A stretch of DNA of 64,000 nucleotides from Tamarix chinensis (taxonomy: Eukaryota; Streptophyta; Magnoliopsida; Caryophyllales; Tamaricaceae). The position numbers and the translations under genes were made by a program. The notes beneath the pieces are model-generated. The model did not search any database and had not been told where the DNA came from. It saw only the letters and a list, made by a program, of their open reading frames with translations. The DNA lies in the NCBI GenBank assembly GCA_030549775.1, contig CM060175.1, positions 96,649,470-96,713,469 on the forward strand, given 5' to 3'. The first letter of the stretch is position 1; the number at the start of each line of letters is the position of its first letter. Positions 1 to 9,661 of the stretch are shown here, one piece after another.

Positions 1-1055
1 ATGAAATGATAATAGAAGAACAACGGGAAAGTGGATGTTGGGAAGTTTGCATGAGGGAACTAGACCTTGCATGGGCGTGATTCTTATGTGGGAAAAGTTG
101 AATTGGGTTGTAAGTAAGAGTTTGGGAGAGGCTTGGAATGATTGGAGACTTAGTATGAAAAATAGTACGTAAGTGGGTGCATAAGAGACCTTATTAGGGT
201 TTTGTGTGTAAGTGGGTGTTGGAGAGTCTGCATGGGGGGTTTAAATTGTGCATGGGAATGAATCTTACGTGAGGAAAGTTGATTTTAGAAGTAAATAAGT
301 TAATGTCAAAGTTACGGGTCCATTGGAGACGTGGGTGCAAAATTTCACGTGGTTCGATGTAAGGGGTCTAAGGGTTCCAATTAGGGTTTTTGGGAGGAAA
401 TGAGCGATTTGAAGGGTACAAGGATAAAAATAATCAAGGAGGGATGGAGTATGGGATGAGAGTGAGAACTCACTTATATAAAGGATGAGTGAGGGTTTCT
501 AGATGAAAGAAGAGATCTTGGGGTGAAAGAGGGAGGTTACTTGTTGAAGAAGTAAAGTGCTAGGGTTTGGTGCGGCCAACTAGGGTTGGCGTGGTCGATT
601 AGGGTTTGAGTGGCCAACTAGGGTTTTGTTGGTCACATGTGAACTTGGGAGATAAAGAAATACATTTGGGGAATTTCCTAATAAAGAATGAGGTGCGAGA
701 TAGAGAATAATGTAGCGTTTGGGTAAGTAAGAAAGAGTTGGGCCGCATAGATCCGATTAGGGTATCCGAGGAGGAACCCTAGAGGGATGAGAACATACAG
801 AGGCGATATCATATGTGTTGGGATGGCCTATATCCTTGGGGTTTGTGTCTTACTATATGCTACTTTACCTAAGTCTACGGGGGGTGGATGTCGGGTGTGA
901 GAAGAGGTACGAGTCTCAAAATATGGGACGATCCCTCTGGAGGGGAAGAAGTAGAGTATCAACCGCATGCATGTCAAGGGTGTGATGTGATTCAATAAGA
1001 CACGGATAAGACATTAATTACGTAAAGCGAAAGACTGATGAGCCCGACCCAGTTC

Positions 1056-1420
1056 GGTCCACCGGTTAGAATAGTGGCCAGAGGCGTTCTGCCCTGGGTG
1101 TTTATTTTCGGTCCACCGGCTACAATAGTGGTCAGAGGCGTTCTGCCCTGAGTGTTTATTCCGGTCTACCGGCTATAATAGTGGGGGATTCGGGCTCGAC
1201 AGACCCAAACAAATGAGTTAATCCACAGGAAAGATACTAAGTACTTACAGTGAAACACCATGTAAGTCGGGGCCAGTCCGGTCCACCGGTTAGAATAGTG
1301 GCCAGAGGCATTTCGCCCTGGGTGTTGATTCCGGTCCACCGGCTATAATAGTGGTCAGAGGCGTTCTGCCCTGAGTGTTGATTTCCGGTCCACCGGCTAT
1401 AATAGTGGGGTTCCCGCACT
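1056..1420. repeat. CCGGTGG tandem module of LTR-A
   Basis: Two higher-order units are seen, each with two or three copies of a short motif of the form GGTCCACCGGYTAKAATAGTGG, separated by text like CAGAGGCGTTCTGCCCTG. The same module is present, in the matching place, in LTR-D, -F, -G, -H and -I. Copy number differs from LTR to LTR. Its function is unknown. Confidence 0.8.
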
Positions 1421-1592
1421 TACATGGATAAATGAAAAGCGTATGAAAAAGACTTATTATCATAATGAGTATTAACGGATAAAGTACAAGTATGAAATTA
1501 GCCTTCCTCTTGCTCGTCTTTGTGTGTTGTTGATGTATCGAACATGTATCTTGTGGTGTATGTGTTGGCCTTAGCTCGTCTGTTACCTTACT

Positions 1593-1609
1593 CAGTACGT
1601 AGCGTACTG
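1593..1609. other. Conserved LTR hairpin CAGTAC/GTACTG
   Basis: CAGTAC (1593-1598) and GTACTG (1604-1609) form a perfect 6-bp inverted repeat with a 5-nt loop. It lies about 0.5 kb from the LTR's 3' end and next to a TTACCT/AGGTAA flank. It recurs at 20563-20579, 32208-32224, 44269-44287 and 51147-51164 in other members of the family. Confidence 0.65.
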
Positions 1610-2115
1610 ATCACCCGTTTCATGGGTGCTGCTCATTCCCACGAGCAGAAGTCCCGTCTGACCTTGTGCAGGTAGGAGATCATGTTTTCGATGCCTACGA
1701 TACCTACGAGGCACCGGATGGGGCCGAGTGCTGAGCCTATCCCGGTTGGGGCTGAGAGCGAGTTCGCCGGACTCTTTTACTATCCTAGTTTCTGTCTATC
1801 TTGAGTTTGCTGTATTTTTATTATGTTCGGATTTTGGAGTGGAACTCTTAAGTTGTAATCTTAAACAATACTCTGTCGGCGGTCGACTCTTGTTTCTTGA
1901 ATGATTTATGATGGCTATGAACTTATGTTTTTAATGGTTCTTATTAACGATGGTTTGATTTAGCCTTAGCACTTAGTATCGGGACGGTAGGAGTGAACCG
2001 GTCCGGTACTAAGTGTGGCGGTAATACCCCCAAGTTTACGGTTTTAAATCTTCCACTTCTGTTAAACCTCTCGATTTAAACGAAATTTTTCAGTAGTAAA
2101 TTTGGGGGTGTTACA

Positions 2116-3430
2116 CTTGGCCCATTGGTGTCTCACTTCATCAATTTCTTCAACATTGTATTGCTGGCCTTGTGCATAATCATCGGTGAAAAACTACAAT
2201 GCCTAAGTTTTGATTAATATACAGTTAGCACTTACGTCAAGTACCAAACATATATGTCATGATTCATTAATGGAAAAATATAGAAAAAGAAAACATACAT
2301 GGCTTAGATCTATGTTGACTGATCTATTTTGGACTATCAGATCCATTGCTCTACATACATAGTATCCATAATCATTGTCATTTTGGTGTTGTGGACACTG
2401 TCAAATGAATTTAGTTAGTTCTCTAACTATTAGATATTAATTTTAATTAAAATAAAATACGAAATAGTTGTTTTCCTACTTACTATGACAGGCTTGTATT
2501 GAACATTCTTTGGGTCTGGGACACCATTCCCACCTCTCCTTTGATATGTTGTCCGTAGTGCCCTAATAAATAGAGTTGGATACACAATATTGTAAGTACG
2601 CATATATACCTCAAATAATAAAAGCTAGTAGAATATATGTATAAATAAGCTAATGAAGTAAGAAGTGAAAAGTATACTAATATGTCGATAAATTCCTTCC
2701 CACCACGACAAGCGACTTCAAAAGGCACGTCATAGGTTCGAAGGGAATCAAACACATAGACTTTATTAAGATCGGGTCGGACGGCGTACAAAACCCAATG
2801 TTCAGTTGCGAGGTGAGGAATGAGATAGAGCTTGTTGTGTCCCTCAATCAAAATGCGATCCGCTAAATAGTTTATATGCCTACCCCCTCTTATTGTACTA
2901 CTGTCAGCTATGTAGTATGGGCGCACAAACACAATAGAGGACATCATTCCCTCCATCGCAGCTCGAGTAGCTACCAACCTATGGACGATAAAAACAATGC
3001 ATATTTGTTAATAACTAATAATTCATATAAGAGGTCATAAAAATTTCAATTGTACAAGTTAAGAGTACTAAAATCTCAAAATGAAATAATACTTACGTGA
3101 CATAGATGGCGACACTCGTGGTTGACATACATTCCTGATTATAAATGTTGCTTATGTCAACCGTCGATACCATGTAAGTAGCATCGTCCCTCCCAACATA
3201 CTCAGGATAATAATAAATGAAAATATAATTGTCCCTGAGGTAGTTTTGGGCATAAAAATATAATAAAGCTATTGCTGGTGGAGGTTGGCTTTTCTGATCT
3301 GAAGAAGGAATCTTTTGTGGGGCAATTGATTTTTCAGATTTAGCTCTCTTTCCTTTAGCAGCGCCCTGTTTTGTGTTGCTCGTTCTGCTAGTACCTCTCT
3401 TGGTTTTACTAGCATAAGCAATCTTCTTTT
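2116..3430 (-). pseudogene. Ulp1-like (C48) cysteine protease exons of the CACTA gene
   Basis: The domain is spread over several exons with plausible splice sites. 3098-3430 gives an N-terminal part. 2694-2977 carries the catalytic His in TEHWVLYAV and the Asp in VYVFDSL. 2491-2563 is a short exon. 2299-2397 is bounded by TGACAG and GTATGT and encodes CPQHQNDNDYGYYVC. 2116-2193 encodes the C-terminal YNVEEIDEVRHQWAK. Known CACTA Ulp1 domains read DCGYYV at the fourth of these. Here the Cys codon is TAT (2368-2370), so the nucleophile is replaced by Tyr and the protease should be inactive. LTR-A is inserted right at the C-terminus. Exon borders are my inference; the family call is strong. Confidence 0.8.
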
Positions 3431-3559
3431 TTTATTCCTTTTTTTATTCCTTAATTGATAATATTAAACAAAATATATATTGAGCATATAAATATATATA
3501 TGAAAAAGGTATGAATAGTGTAACTACTAAATAAGGTCTCATGAAGATGTCAAATGTCA

Positions 3560-3830
3560 ATACCTCTTCAGTAGTGAGACGTATTTGATCCGCAGGCCAA
3601 GCCACGAAGCTTCCATGAGCTTCTAGAACTGTGGTTGCCTCATCGCCCTCTTTATAACAAGGCAAGTGCGCACTGCCAATGATTGGAGTGTCAATACTCA
3701 CCGACCTTGTATTTAGGGCTAAATTGTATCGGTGGATTGTTTGCGTTTCGGTACTGTGACTGATGCGGACCCTTCCTTTCACCAAAAGTGTTGAAAGGTG
3801 ATTTGCTAATAAGTCACATTTATGCAAACC
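3560..3830 (-). pseudogene. Middle exon of the CACTA accessory gene (DUF8039-like)
   Basis: The minus strand encodes about 90 residues starting MHKCDLLANHLSTLLVKGRV and ending in GSFVAWPADQIRLTTEE, followed by a GT. The closing pattern (VLEAHGSFVAWP) is like the domain that precedes Ulp1 in plant En/Spm-associated proteins. It lies between the Transposase_24-like and Ulp1 parts, as expected. No enzymatic motif is visible, and the domain name is an inference from pattern memory. Confidence 0.55.
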
Positions 3831-3911
3831 CTAAACAAAAATATTACACATTATTAATAATTTATTACACCGAATACATTTAATAACAATTCATAGTTTG
3901 TAATGCTTACC

Positions 3912-5335
3912 TCAGGAAGAGTAGAAAGACGTGCATCAGTTTCACAACTATCTCTGACACTATTTACATTAGGTATGTAAAGCTGATCATGGTCTACTGA
4001 ATCGGATGGCTTATACCCTTGAGATTTAATAAATGACAACTCTTGCTCCATTGTTGCCATCCGTGCAAATGTCACGTTCAATTTTTGGGTGAGGATGACG
4101 ACTTGCTCATTAGTGCTACGAGAACCACGAGATCGACCACATATGCTCGTTCTCGTAACACCCAATCCAAGGCCCTTGTGTCTTCCAGGGTGTTCTACAA
4201 TTCCTGTAGCCTGGGACACAATGCTATATTAGTCCACCTCCTCACCATCTGACGTTTCAAGTTCGTCCTGTAATGTATATAATATATGTAAATTTAACTT
4301 ATAGGAATAAGCATAATATAATAGTTTTCTAAAAGAAAACTAAGTAGGGTTCTAGATATCTACAAACTTACAATTTTTTTGGCTGCAACATCAACATATT
4401 CATTAATATATCCATCTCTTGTTGCTCTAGCCTTCTTCCATAATGTACCAATATTGATGGACGAGGTACATGGGTCCAAGTCTTAGGCTAGGAGCTACAA
4501 ATCAAAAAATATTCTTAATTCAGAATATTATTATAAAATTCGACATTTACATGTAAATAGATAAATCACAAAATGCATACCAACTCCTCTTCAAGGCCCG
4601 CATAGCCTTCGCTAGCCATATTATGCCAGTATTTATTTTGCTTCGCAATCTCTTTATTTTGGGTACTTTTTTCCTATGTGACAAGCCAAAACATAATGAC
4701 ATGGTTATTTCAATATTAAGCATAATACTGGGATTGATACAAAAAGTTTAATTGTTATCTAACAAGTACCTTAAAATCCCCCGTAAGACGATATGTAATG
4801 AATTGGTTCCAACTTTCTTGATCGATGAAACCGTATCGTTTGGGTGGGTTCTGTCGTAGAGAACCATCCCTCTTTCTATACATTTTTCTACGAGCTAAAT
4901 ATGACCTAAATGTTCTTAGACGCTCCCCACAATGTCTAAGAAGCCATTTCTTCCTACTCTCTGGGACATTGAACACTTTCTGTAAAATAAGACATGTAGA
5001 TGTATACCGATGTTAATGTAATAAAAATAATAACATTTGACATACAAAAATGATTACATAAAATAGCATATTTACCGTGATTTCCTGCCAAATATGCTCC
5101 TTATGATCTTTTGGAACCTACTTCCAATTATTATAGGAGATAGGAACACGGTTATGGGTCACAAGTGAAATGTAAGTCAAGAACATATCTGCGTAAGGGC
5201 CGATGGGAAGATTGTAAGTATTCCATCCCAACTCAACTAATTCTCCTCTATTCCTCATGTCTGTGATGATTCTCATAATCGTAGGTCCTCTCTTCCCTTA
5301 TTCATCACTGATGTCCCTATCAATGTTTTTGTTGG
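3912..5335 (-). pseudogene. Transposase_24-like region of the CACTA gene
   Basis: Two informative pieces are seen. The one at 4755-4976 reads FNVPESRKKWLLRHCGERLR and later NQFITYRLTGDFK. This matches the Trp-rich helical Ptta/En/Spm Transposase_24 pattern (W...R.R.FK..L...W..FV). The second (3912-4219) ends in a coiled-coil-like stretch with MEQELSFIKSQGYKP. Further pieces at 4380-4620 and 5090-5335 have introns or stops between them. The region forms the N-terminal half of the same gene as the downstream Ulp1 exons. Such proteins accompany plant CACTA elements; whether they act in DNA binding is not shown here. Confidence 0.65.
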
Positions 5336-5520
5336 CCATATCTCTACAAAAAATAAATAAATAAATTATGTTAGAGTGTTATGTATTGAGCATAATAATG
5401 TACCATTATATTATCGATACGAATCATGCTTAGAAAGAATTAATCTCAAATGTATCATGCTATTCTATATATATATATATATACGAATCACGCTAACACG
5501 TTTCCAAAAAGATATTAATA

Positions 5521-5645
5521 CTAACCCTAACCGTAATTAACGATAATAAACGATAAACCCTAACCCTAACCCTAGCTAATTAACCATAATTTATTATAAT
5601 AAAATCTAACCCTAAACCTCATAAAACCTGAATCCCTAAACCTAG
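5521..5645 (+). repeat. Degenerate CCCTAA telomere-like repeat
   Basis: Several CCCTAA or CCCTAAA units occur in a row or nearly so, including three adjacent CCCTAA hexamers (5556-5574). They are embedded in A/T-rich DNA within the CACTA element. This is an interstitial patch, not a chromosome end. Confidence 0.55.
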
Positions 5646-5926
5646 CTAAATATAATTAAACCATAATATATAAATCATATTATTAATTATTATTATTATT
5701 ATTATTATTATCATACACAATTATTTCTCTATATTTAATTATTCACTTTTATATATTCCTTATTTTCTATATCTATTTAATCCTCATCAAATAGAAATCA
5801 TTAACATATGCATCTCTAATTGAAATTTTCATTTAATGATGCATGTGCATATGTAAAATATATTTGCATTTCATTATATGACATTTCCTATATCTTATTA
5901 CTAGTCTCCTATACTTATTAATGAAA

Positions 5927-5927
<1 letters not shown>

Positions 5928-5977
<50 letters not shown>
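5928..5977. repeat. (GT)n(AT)n microsatellite
   Basis: A run of about 13 GT units passes directly into about 11 AT units, inside the non-coding part of the CACTA element. Confidence 0.9.
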
Positions 5978-6580
5978 GTTTTTATGTGTGAAAATGTATA
6001 TAATTCTACAATCACATTCATATTATATATATATGTAAAGGTCTCGGCCAACACATGCATTTGTTAATACATAACAATAATGCAATAATTTCAACAACGA
6101 ACAGCAAAATTTTCAGCCAACACATTCAACAACACATTTTCGAACGACAAACCGCAATTTTTCAATAACAAACAAACGAAACCCTGTAGCAACATGCATG
6201 CATTTATATATATATACATATATAAGTAGATAAAAAGTTACGAGAGGAAGAACAAACACATACATAAAGTGAGCTAGCTTCAAACACGACGGCGAGCACG
6301 TTGAGAGAGGCAAGGGCTTCAAACACGACGGAGGATGAAGGTGCAAGTGCTAGCTAGCTAGCTTCGGAACAATGACAGTACGCACATGCAGGCAGAGGCG
6401 TGGTGGAGAGTTGGCGGTGCGAGGGTTTCCCTTATTTGAGAGGAGCCGGAGTGGTGGTGCACGGTGTGGTGGTGCGAGGGTTTGCAATGAGAAGGAGAGC
6501 AAGAGAACGAAGGTGCAGAGAGTCTGAAACTTTTGGCATGAAACAGAACTGAGCGAAATAAAAGTTTGATTTTAGAGTTT

Positions 6581-6852
6581 TAATAACGGTTCTTCCAGGA
6601 ACCGTTATTAAAACCTTCAGACTTTTGACAACGGTTCTTATATGAACCGTTATTAAAACCTATTTTAATAACGGTTTAAATAAAACCGTTATTGAAACAT
6701 CCGTGCAAATTTTAACGTTGCCCTTTTAATAACGGTTTTGAACTAGAACCGTTATCAACACTCTCCCACCCATTAATTTTCACGCGTTTGACAACAGTTT
6801 TTGAACCACCGTTATTATTGTCCCGTTATTATTTTCCGTTTTTGTAGTAGTG
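6581..6852 (-). repeat. CACTA subterminal hairpin array and TIR
   Basis: Five inverted repeats built on AATAACGGTTY/RAACCGTTATT follow one another at 6581-6610, 6628-6652, 6667-6692, 6728-6755 and 6791-6815. The first has perfect 12-bp arms around a 6-nt loop. The array ends in the terminal inverted repeat at 6836-6852. In characterised CACTA elements such subterminal motifs bind the element's own protein; that role is an inference here. Confidence 0.85.
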
Positions 6853-7387
6853 GTTGTTACCTTAAGTGGTAATTGTAAGTATTTGATTTCAAGGGTTACT
6901 TGAATATCAATTCCTTTTCTCCATCTCATCATCTCTTCTATTTTCTCTTTTATTGGAGCTAAACCTAAGCTCCATCATCAACTCTTAGCAAGGCCTAATT
7001 TGTTTAGCATTTTATACATCATGAATTGATTGATTGATTGATCATTTTGGAAAATTTGGGTTCCTCGACTAAACCGATCAAATAGTTAGGGGAAACCAAT
7101 CAACTGGTGGTAGAACAATTGGCTAGTAGACCCAAACCCATCGACTGGTTAGTCGAGCTTGTCATATTTTCAAACTTTAAAAAAATCCCTTACACTAAAA
7201 TGAAACCTTACTAACATGTCAATATGCTTCCCATATCTATTCAATTGCACCATAATAATTTATATATGCATAGGTTGGATTCTTGTCCTTCACACTAGCA
7301 ACATGAATTACCTCAGCCACTAAAGTCACCCCACTATTCTATATTGTACTCTTTTCATCTTATTACTTTGTACAAAAGGTTATCTTA
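6853..7387. other. Unassigned spacer
   Basis: There is no coding signal. An imperfect inverted repeat with arms CTCGACTAAACC (7064 onward) and GGTTAGTCGAG (7149-7160) encloses text with repeated CAACTGG/CGACTGG. This could be a remnant of a copia LTR, but I cannot define an element. Confidence 0.35.
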
Positions 7388-7650
7388 TTATTTTGTATAA
7401 AAAGTGTAATAGTTGATCGTATGACCGGTATATGAAAAATCTTCATAACGAGGTTTTTGAGATAACCAATGTAGGGTTTCAGAAATTAAAGTTAGGGAAT
7501 GTCCAATGAGTAGATTGAAGCAATCTTTTAGCCAATTGATAAAGGAAATATTATGTTGATCAATTATCCATTTCTTAGTCTTTGATGACCTCAAGCATGA
7601 TTTTAAGAAGCTGGAAGATTCCTTCCACGCTGACCTTCCATTACTCCATT
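7388..7650 (-). pseudogene. CACTA TNP2-type transposase C-terminal fragment
   Basis: The minus strand reads HNISFINWLKDCFN, then SETLHWLSQKPRYEDFSYTG, then INYYTFYTK. Plant CACTA transposase proteins have a matching segment: HN.SF..WL, a variable spacer, then L..LS.GPR....Y.GY.INGY.FYT (DUF4216-like). It lies outside the terminus of the element at 2116-6852, so it is a separate CACTA remnant. It is truncated on both sides, with LTR-B beginning just to the right. Confidence 0.6.
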
Positions 7651-7689
7651 CGTGAATACTAATTATGGTCTAACTAACCTACACTCTCC

Positions 7690-8839
7690 AAAGGGTCTAG
7701 TTATTGATACTAAAGGGTCTAGTTACCTAGGTGGTTGGCTTTGGCTCGGACTTATGTCCATATTGGTTGGTTTTGGCTCGGACTTATGTCCACATTGGTT
7801 GGCTCCGACCCGGACTTATGTCCATTTTGGTGATTGGCTTTGGCCTGGACTTATGTCCACTTGGTGATTAGCTTCAACCTGAACTTTATATACCTTCTTT
7901 AGATAGGATTCCATTGTATGTGAGACCATAGGGTGGTGCACAGTCCATCGCTCGATGATAATAAAATATGAATGGTAAATATCGATTTCTAATTTATGAA
8001 TGGTGACTAAGTGAATGGTTAATGATTGGCTAAGAAATGGAATATTGATTAAATAATTGACCCGTCTCATATATGGATAAGTAAATGGTATAACCTAAGG
8101 AATTGGGTAATCAAGAATAAATCCTAGAGGTTACTTTGGTGTTATTTGCTATTACAAGTGTAAATGCTTGTGTGAGAAGGTTGTGAAACTAAGCATGATG
8201 TACTTTGCTTTGTTGGAATTGTGCATGACAACATGTCTTTATGCTCTTCTACTCTATATATTGCCTTATCATGATGCATGATGTATTTTATATTTATGTG
8301 TGATAAATTGGTATACTTGTGTTACATTGAGGGAGCAACCTAGTTTACTTAATATATAGTATACTGATGTGTCTGTTTGTTTGGTCACCTACTCATTTCC
8401 ATGAGCAAAGGGTCATGTGTAGGTCTTTGGGGATGTCCAATAAAGGGCCTACCTCAGTTGAGTCAAGGCTTGAGAGTAAGGATATTCAGAAGGTTTTGGT
8501 GAGATTCGTGGTGGACCAAGATTTTAAATTGGATGTCATATCCTAATTCATTTAACTGTAGCCCTGTACTTTATCTACATATACTTTGTAATGACTTGGT
8601 CGAAGCCTATTAGGGTCCTCCGAGGCAAACACTCTTGAATTTGTTTAATTAAATTTTATTCCATGCACTCTATTGTTTTAAGTGTTTTGAGTGGTTTAGC
8701 CTTATACTTGATATAAGGCAGGTGACAAATGTTTATCCTATGTTAGGTACGACGATAGAACCCTATTTTTTCTAGGTATTTTCTTATTCCACAAATATTT
8801 TAATGAAATTTTTTGGTAGTAAAAAATAGGGGTGTTATA
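7690..8839 (+). mobile_element. LTR-B: diverged 5' LTR of a gypsy element
   Basis: The right end reads GGGGTGTTATA (family consensus GGGGTGTTACA). Upstream, CACCTACTCATTTCCATGAG (about 8386-8405) matches the LTR-A region around 1610-1650. The left boundary is not defined. It is followed directly by a PBS-like stretch and then a gypsy-type gag, so it appears to be a true 5' LTR. This makes it the key copy for assigning the family to Ty3/gypsy and for fixing its transcriptional direction. Confidence 0.65.
7725..7870 (+). repeat. Short tandem repeat in LTR-B
   Basis: Four units of about 35-45 bp share GGCTYKGRCYYGGACTTATG (7736, 7778, 7801 and 7837 regions). It sits where other family members carry the CCGGTGG module but has a different sequence. 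Confidence 0.7.
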
Positions 8840-8854
8840 GGTTTGTATGAAAGC
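8840..8854 (+). other. Putative tRNA primer-binding site
   Basis: GGTTTGTATGAAAGC begins one base after the LTR end and resembles the initiator-Met PBS pattern TGGTATCAGAGC with an insertion and changes. Position directly after an LTR and before a gag start supports the reading. Confidence 0.45.
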
Positions 8855-9164
8855 ATTTTTTTATAAAAATACATTGCTTTTGAAAATGAGTTGACCGATA
8901 CCCCAAGTTTTATCAAAGTCATTACTAAAAATGTTTTACTCTTGCAAATAATTTTAAGATGATACCACAGGATGGTATCGATCTTGATTTGAAATTATTT
9001 TTCCATCATTTTCCTACAAGTTTAATTATTTTCAAACTCAGATGTCCATGAATGAGAGTGGGGTTGGGTATGTCCAATAGATAGCTTGTGCTTATTGTTG
9101 TGCGAGTCTTAGTACTCGGTAGCCTGAATTCTATCCCTAACTTCTTCTAGCCTTTAGGACGTGA

Positions 9165-9660
9165 TGGCCACTAACCGTCACTATGAGCGTATCGAGGCAT
9201 TTATGGAGACTGGTGGAGCTTCTATGGAGGGCCAGATCCAAGCACCTTAATAGGTGCCAATAGCTACACTAGCTCTGGAGGACTGGACACCATCACCAGC
9301 TAATCTTTGAAGGCCAGGAGGACCCCGACATCACGGAACAATAGATCCGAGATATGGAGAAGAATTTTACTGCTTGTGATTACCTTAGAGATAGGAGGGT
9401 AGACGTCATTGTCTACTACTTAAAAGGAAGGATAGATGCATGGTGGCCGAGCATCCAATATAGAGGTGGATAACCTATGGGATGGGAGTCGTTCTTGGAG
9501 GTGTTGCGAGATCGATTCTACCTAACTCATCTGCACATGAAGAAGTACGATAAATTCATGGATCTCCAGCAGGGGAGCATGTCCATCGAAGAGTATTATG
9601 CTTGATTCATGGACTTGGTCCAGTTTTCCTCGGAGGTGTTACGCACACATATAGTCCTGC
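9165..9660 (+). pseudogene. gag: Ty3/gypsy gag fragment
   Basis: The likely start is ATG GCC ACT at 9165 (MATNRHYERIEAFME). After stops near 9248 and 9474, the capsid-like core continues as VDVIVYYLKGRIDAWW, then WESFLEVLRDRFY, then FMDLQQGSMSIEEYYA. This is the Retrotrans_gag pattern (W..F...F...Y, ...M.L.QG.MSV.EY...F). It follows LTR-B and a 320-bp leader. It breaks off at about 9660, where a reversed LTR-like sequence begins. Protease, RT and integrase are absent. Confidence 0.75.
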
Positions 9661-9661
9661 A

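Larger units (their letters stand above)
1..2115 (+). mobile_element. LTR-A: 3' part of a giant Ty3/gypsy-like LTR
   Basis: The right end reads ...GGGGGTGTTACA and is the reverse complement of the left end of LTR-H (43764 onward), so this is the same LTR family in the opposite orientation. The 5' end lies outside the window. It carries the family's tandem CCACCGG...AATAGTGG module (1056-1420) and the CAGTAC/GTACTG hairpin (1593-1609). The sequence just beyond position 2115 is the coding end of a CACTA Ulp1-like gene, so the LTR sits inside that element. The 5-bp target copy would be CTTGG (2116-2120), but its partner is off-window. I cannot say whether it is a solo LTR or part of a full element. 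Superfamily is inferred from LTR-B, which precedes a gypsy gag. Confidence 0.75.
5336..6580. other. CACTA 5' non-coding region
   Basis: No coding signal is convincing. It holds a telomere-like patch (5521-5645), an (ATT)n run near 5688-5713, a (GT)n(AT)n microsatellite (5928-5977) and a GC-richer stretch at 6280-6500. It probably contains the leader and promoter of the minus-strand gene, but I cannot point to a specific promoter element. Confidence 0.5.
2116..6852 (-). mobile_element. CACTA (En/Spm) DNA transposon, left end missing
   Basis: The right end on the minus strand starts CACTACTACAAAAACGG, the hallmark CACTA terminus, at 6852. It is preceded by five inverted repeats of an AATAACGGTTY unit (6581-6816), typical of CACTA subterminal regions. 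The minus-strand gene between 2116 and 5335 has the usual plant CACTA accessory order: Transposase_24-like, then a middle domain, then a Ulp1-like protease. LTR-A interrupts it at 2115, so the left terminus and any TNP2-type transposase lie outside the window. The 3-bp target duplication cannot be confirmed with one end only. Confidence 0.85.

Noticed and set aside
475..482. TATATAAA in LTR-A as the LTR promoter
   Set aside because: It does not share the CCCTATAAATACCCC context of LTR-D, -E and -F, and the 5' part of this LTR is outside the window, so position cannot be compared.
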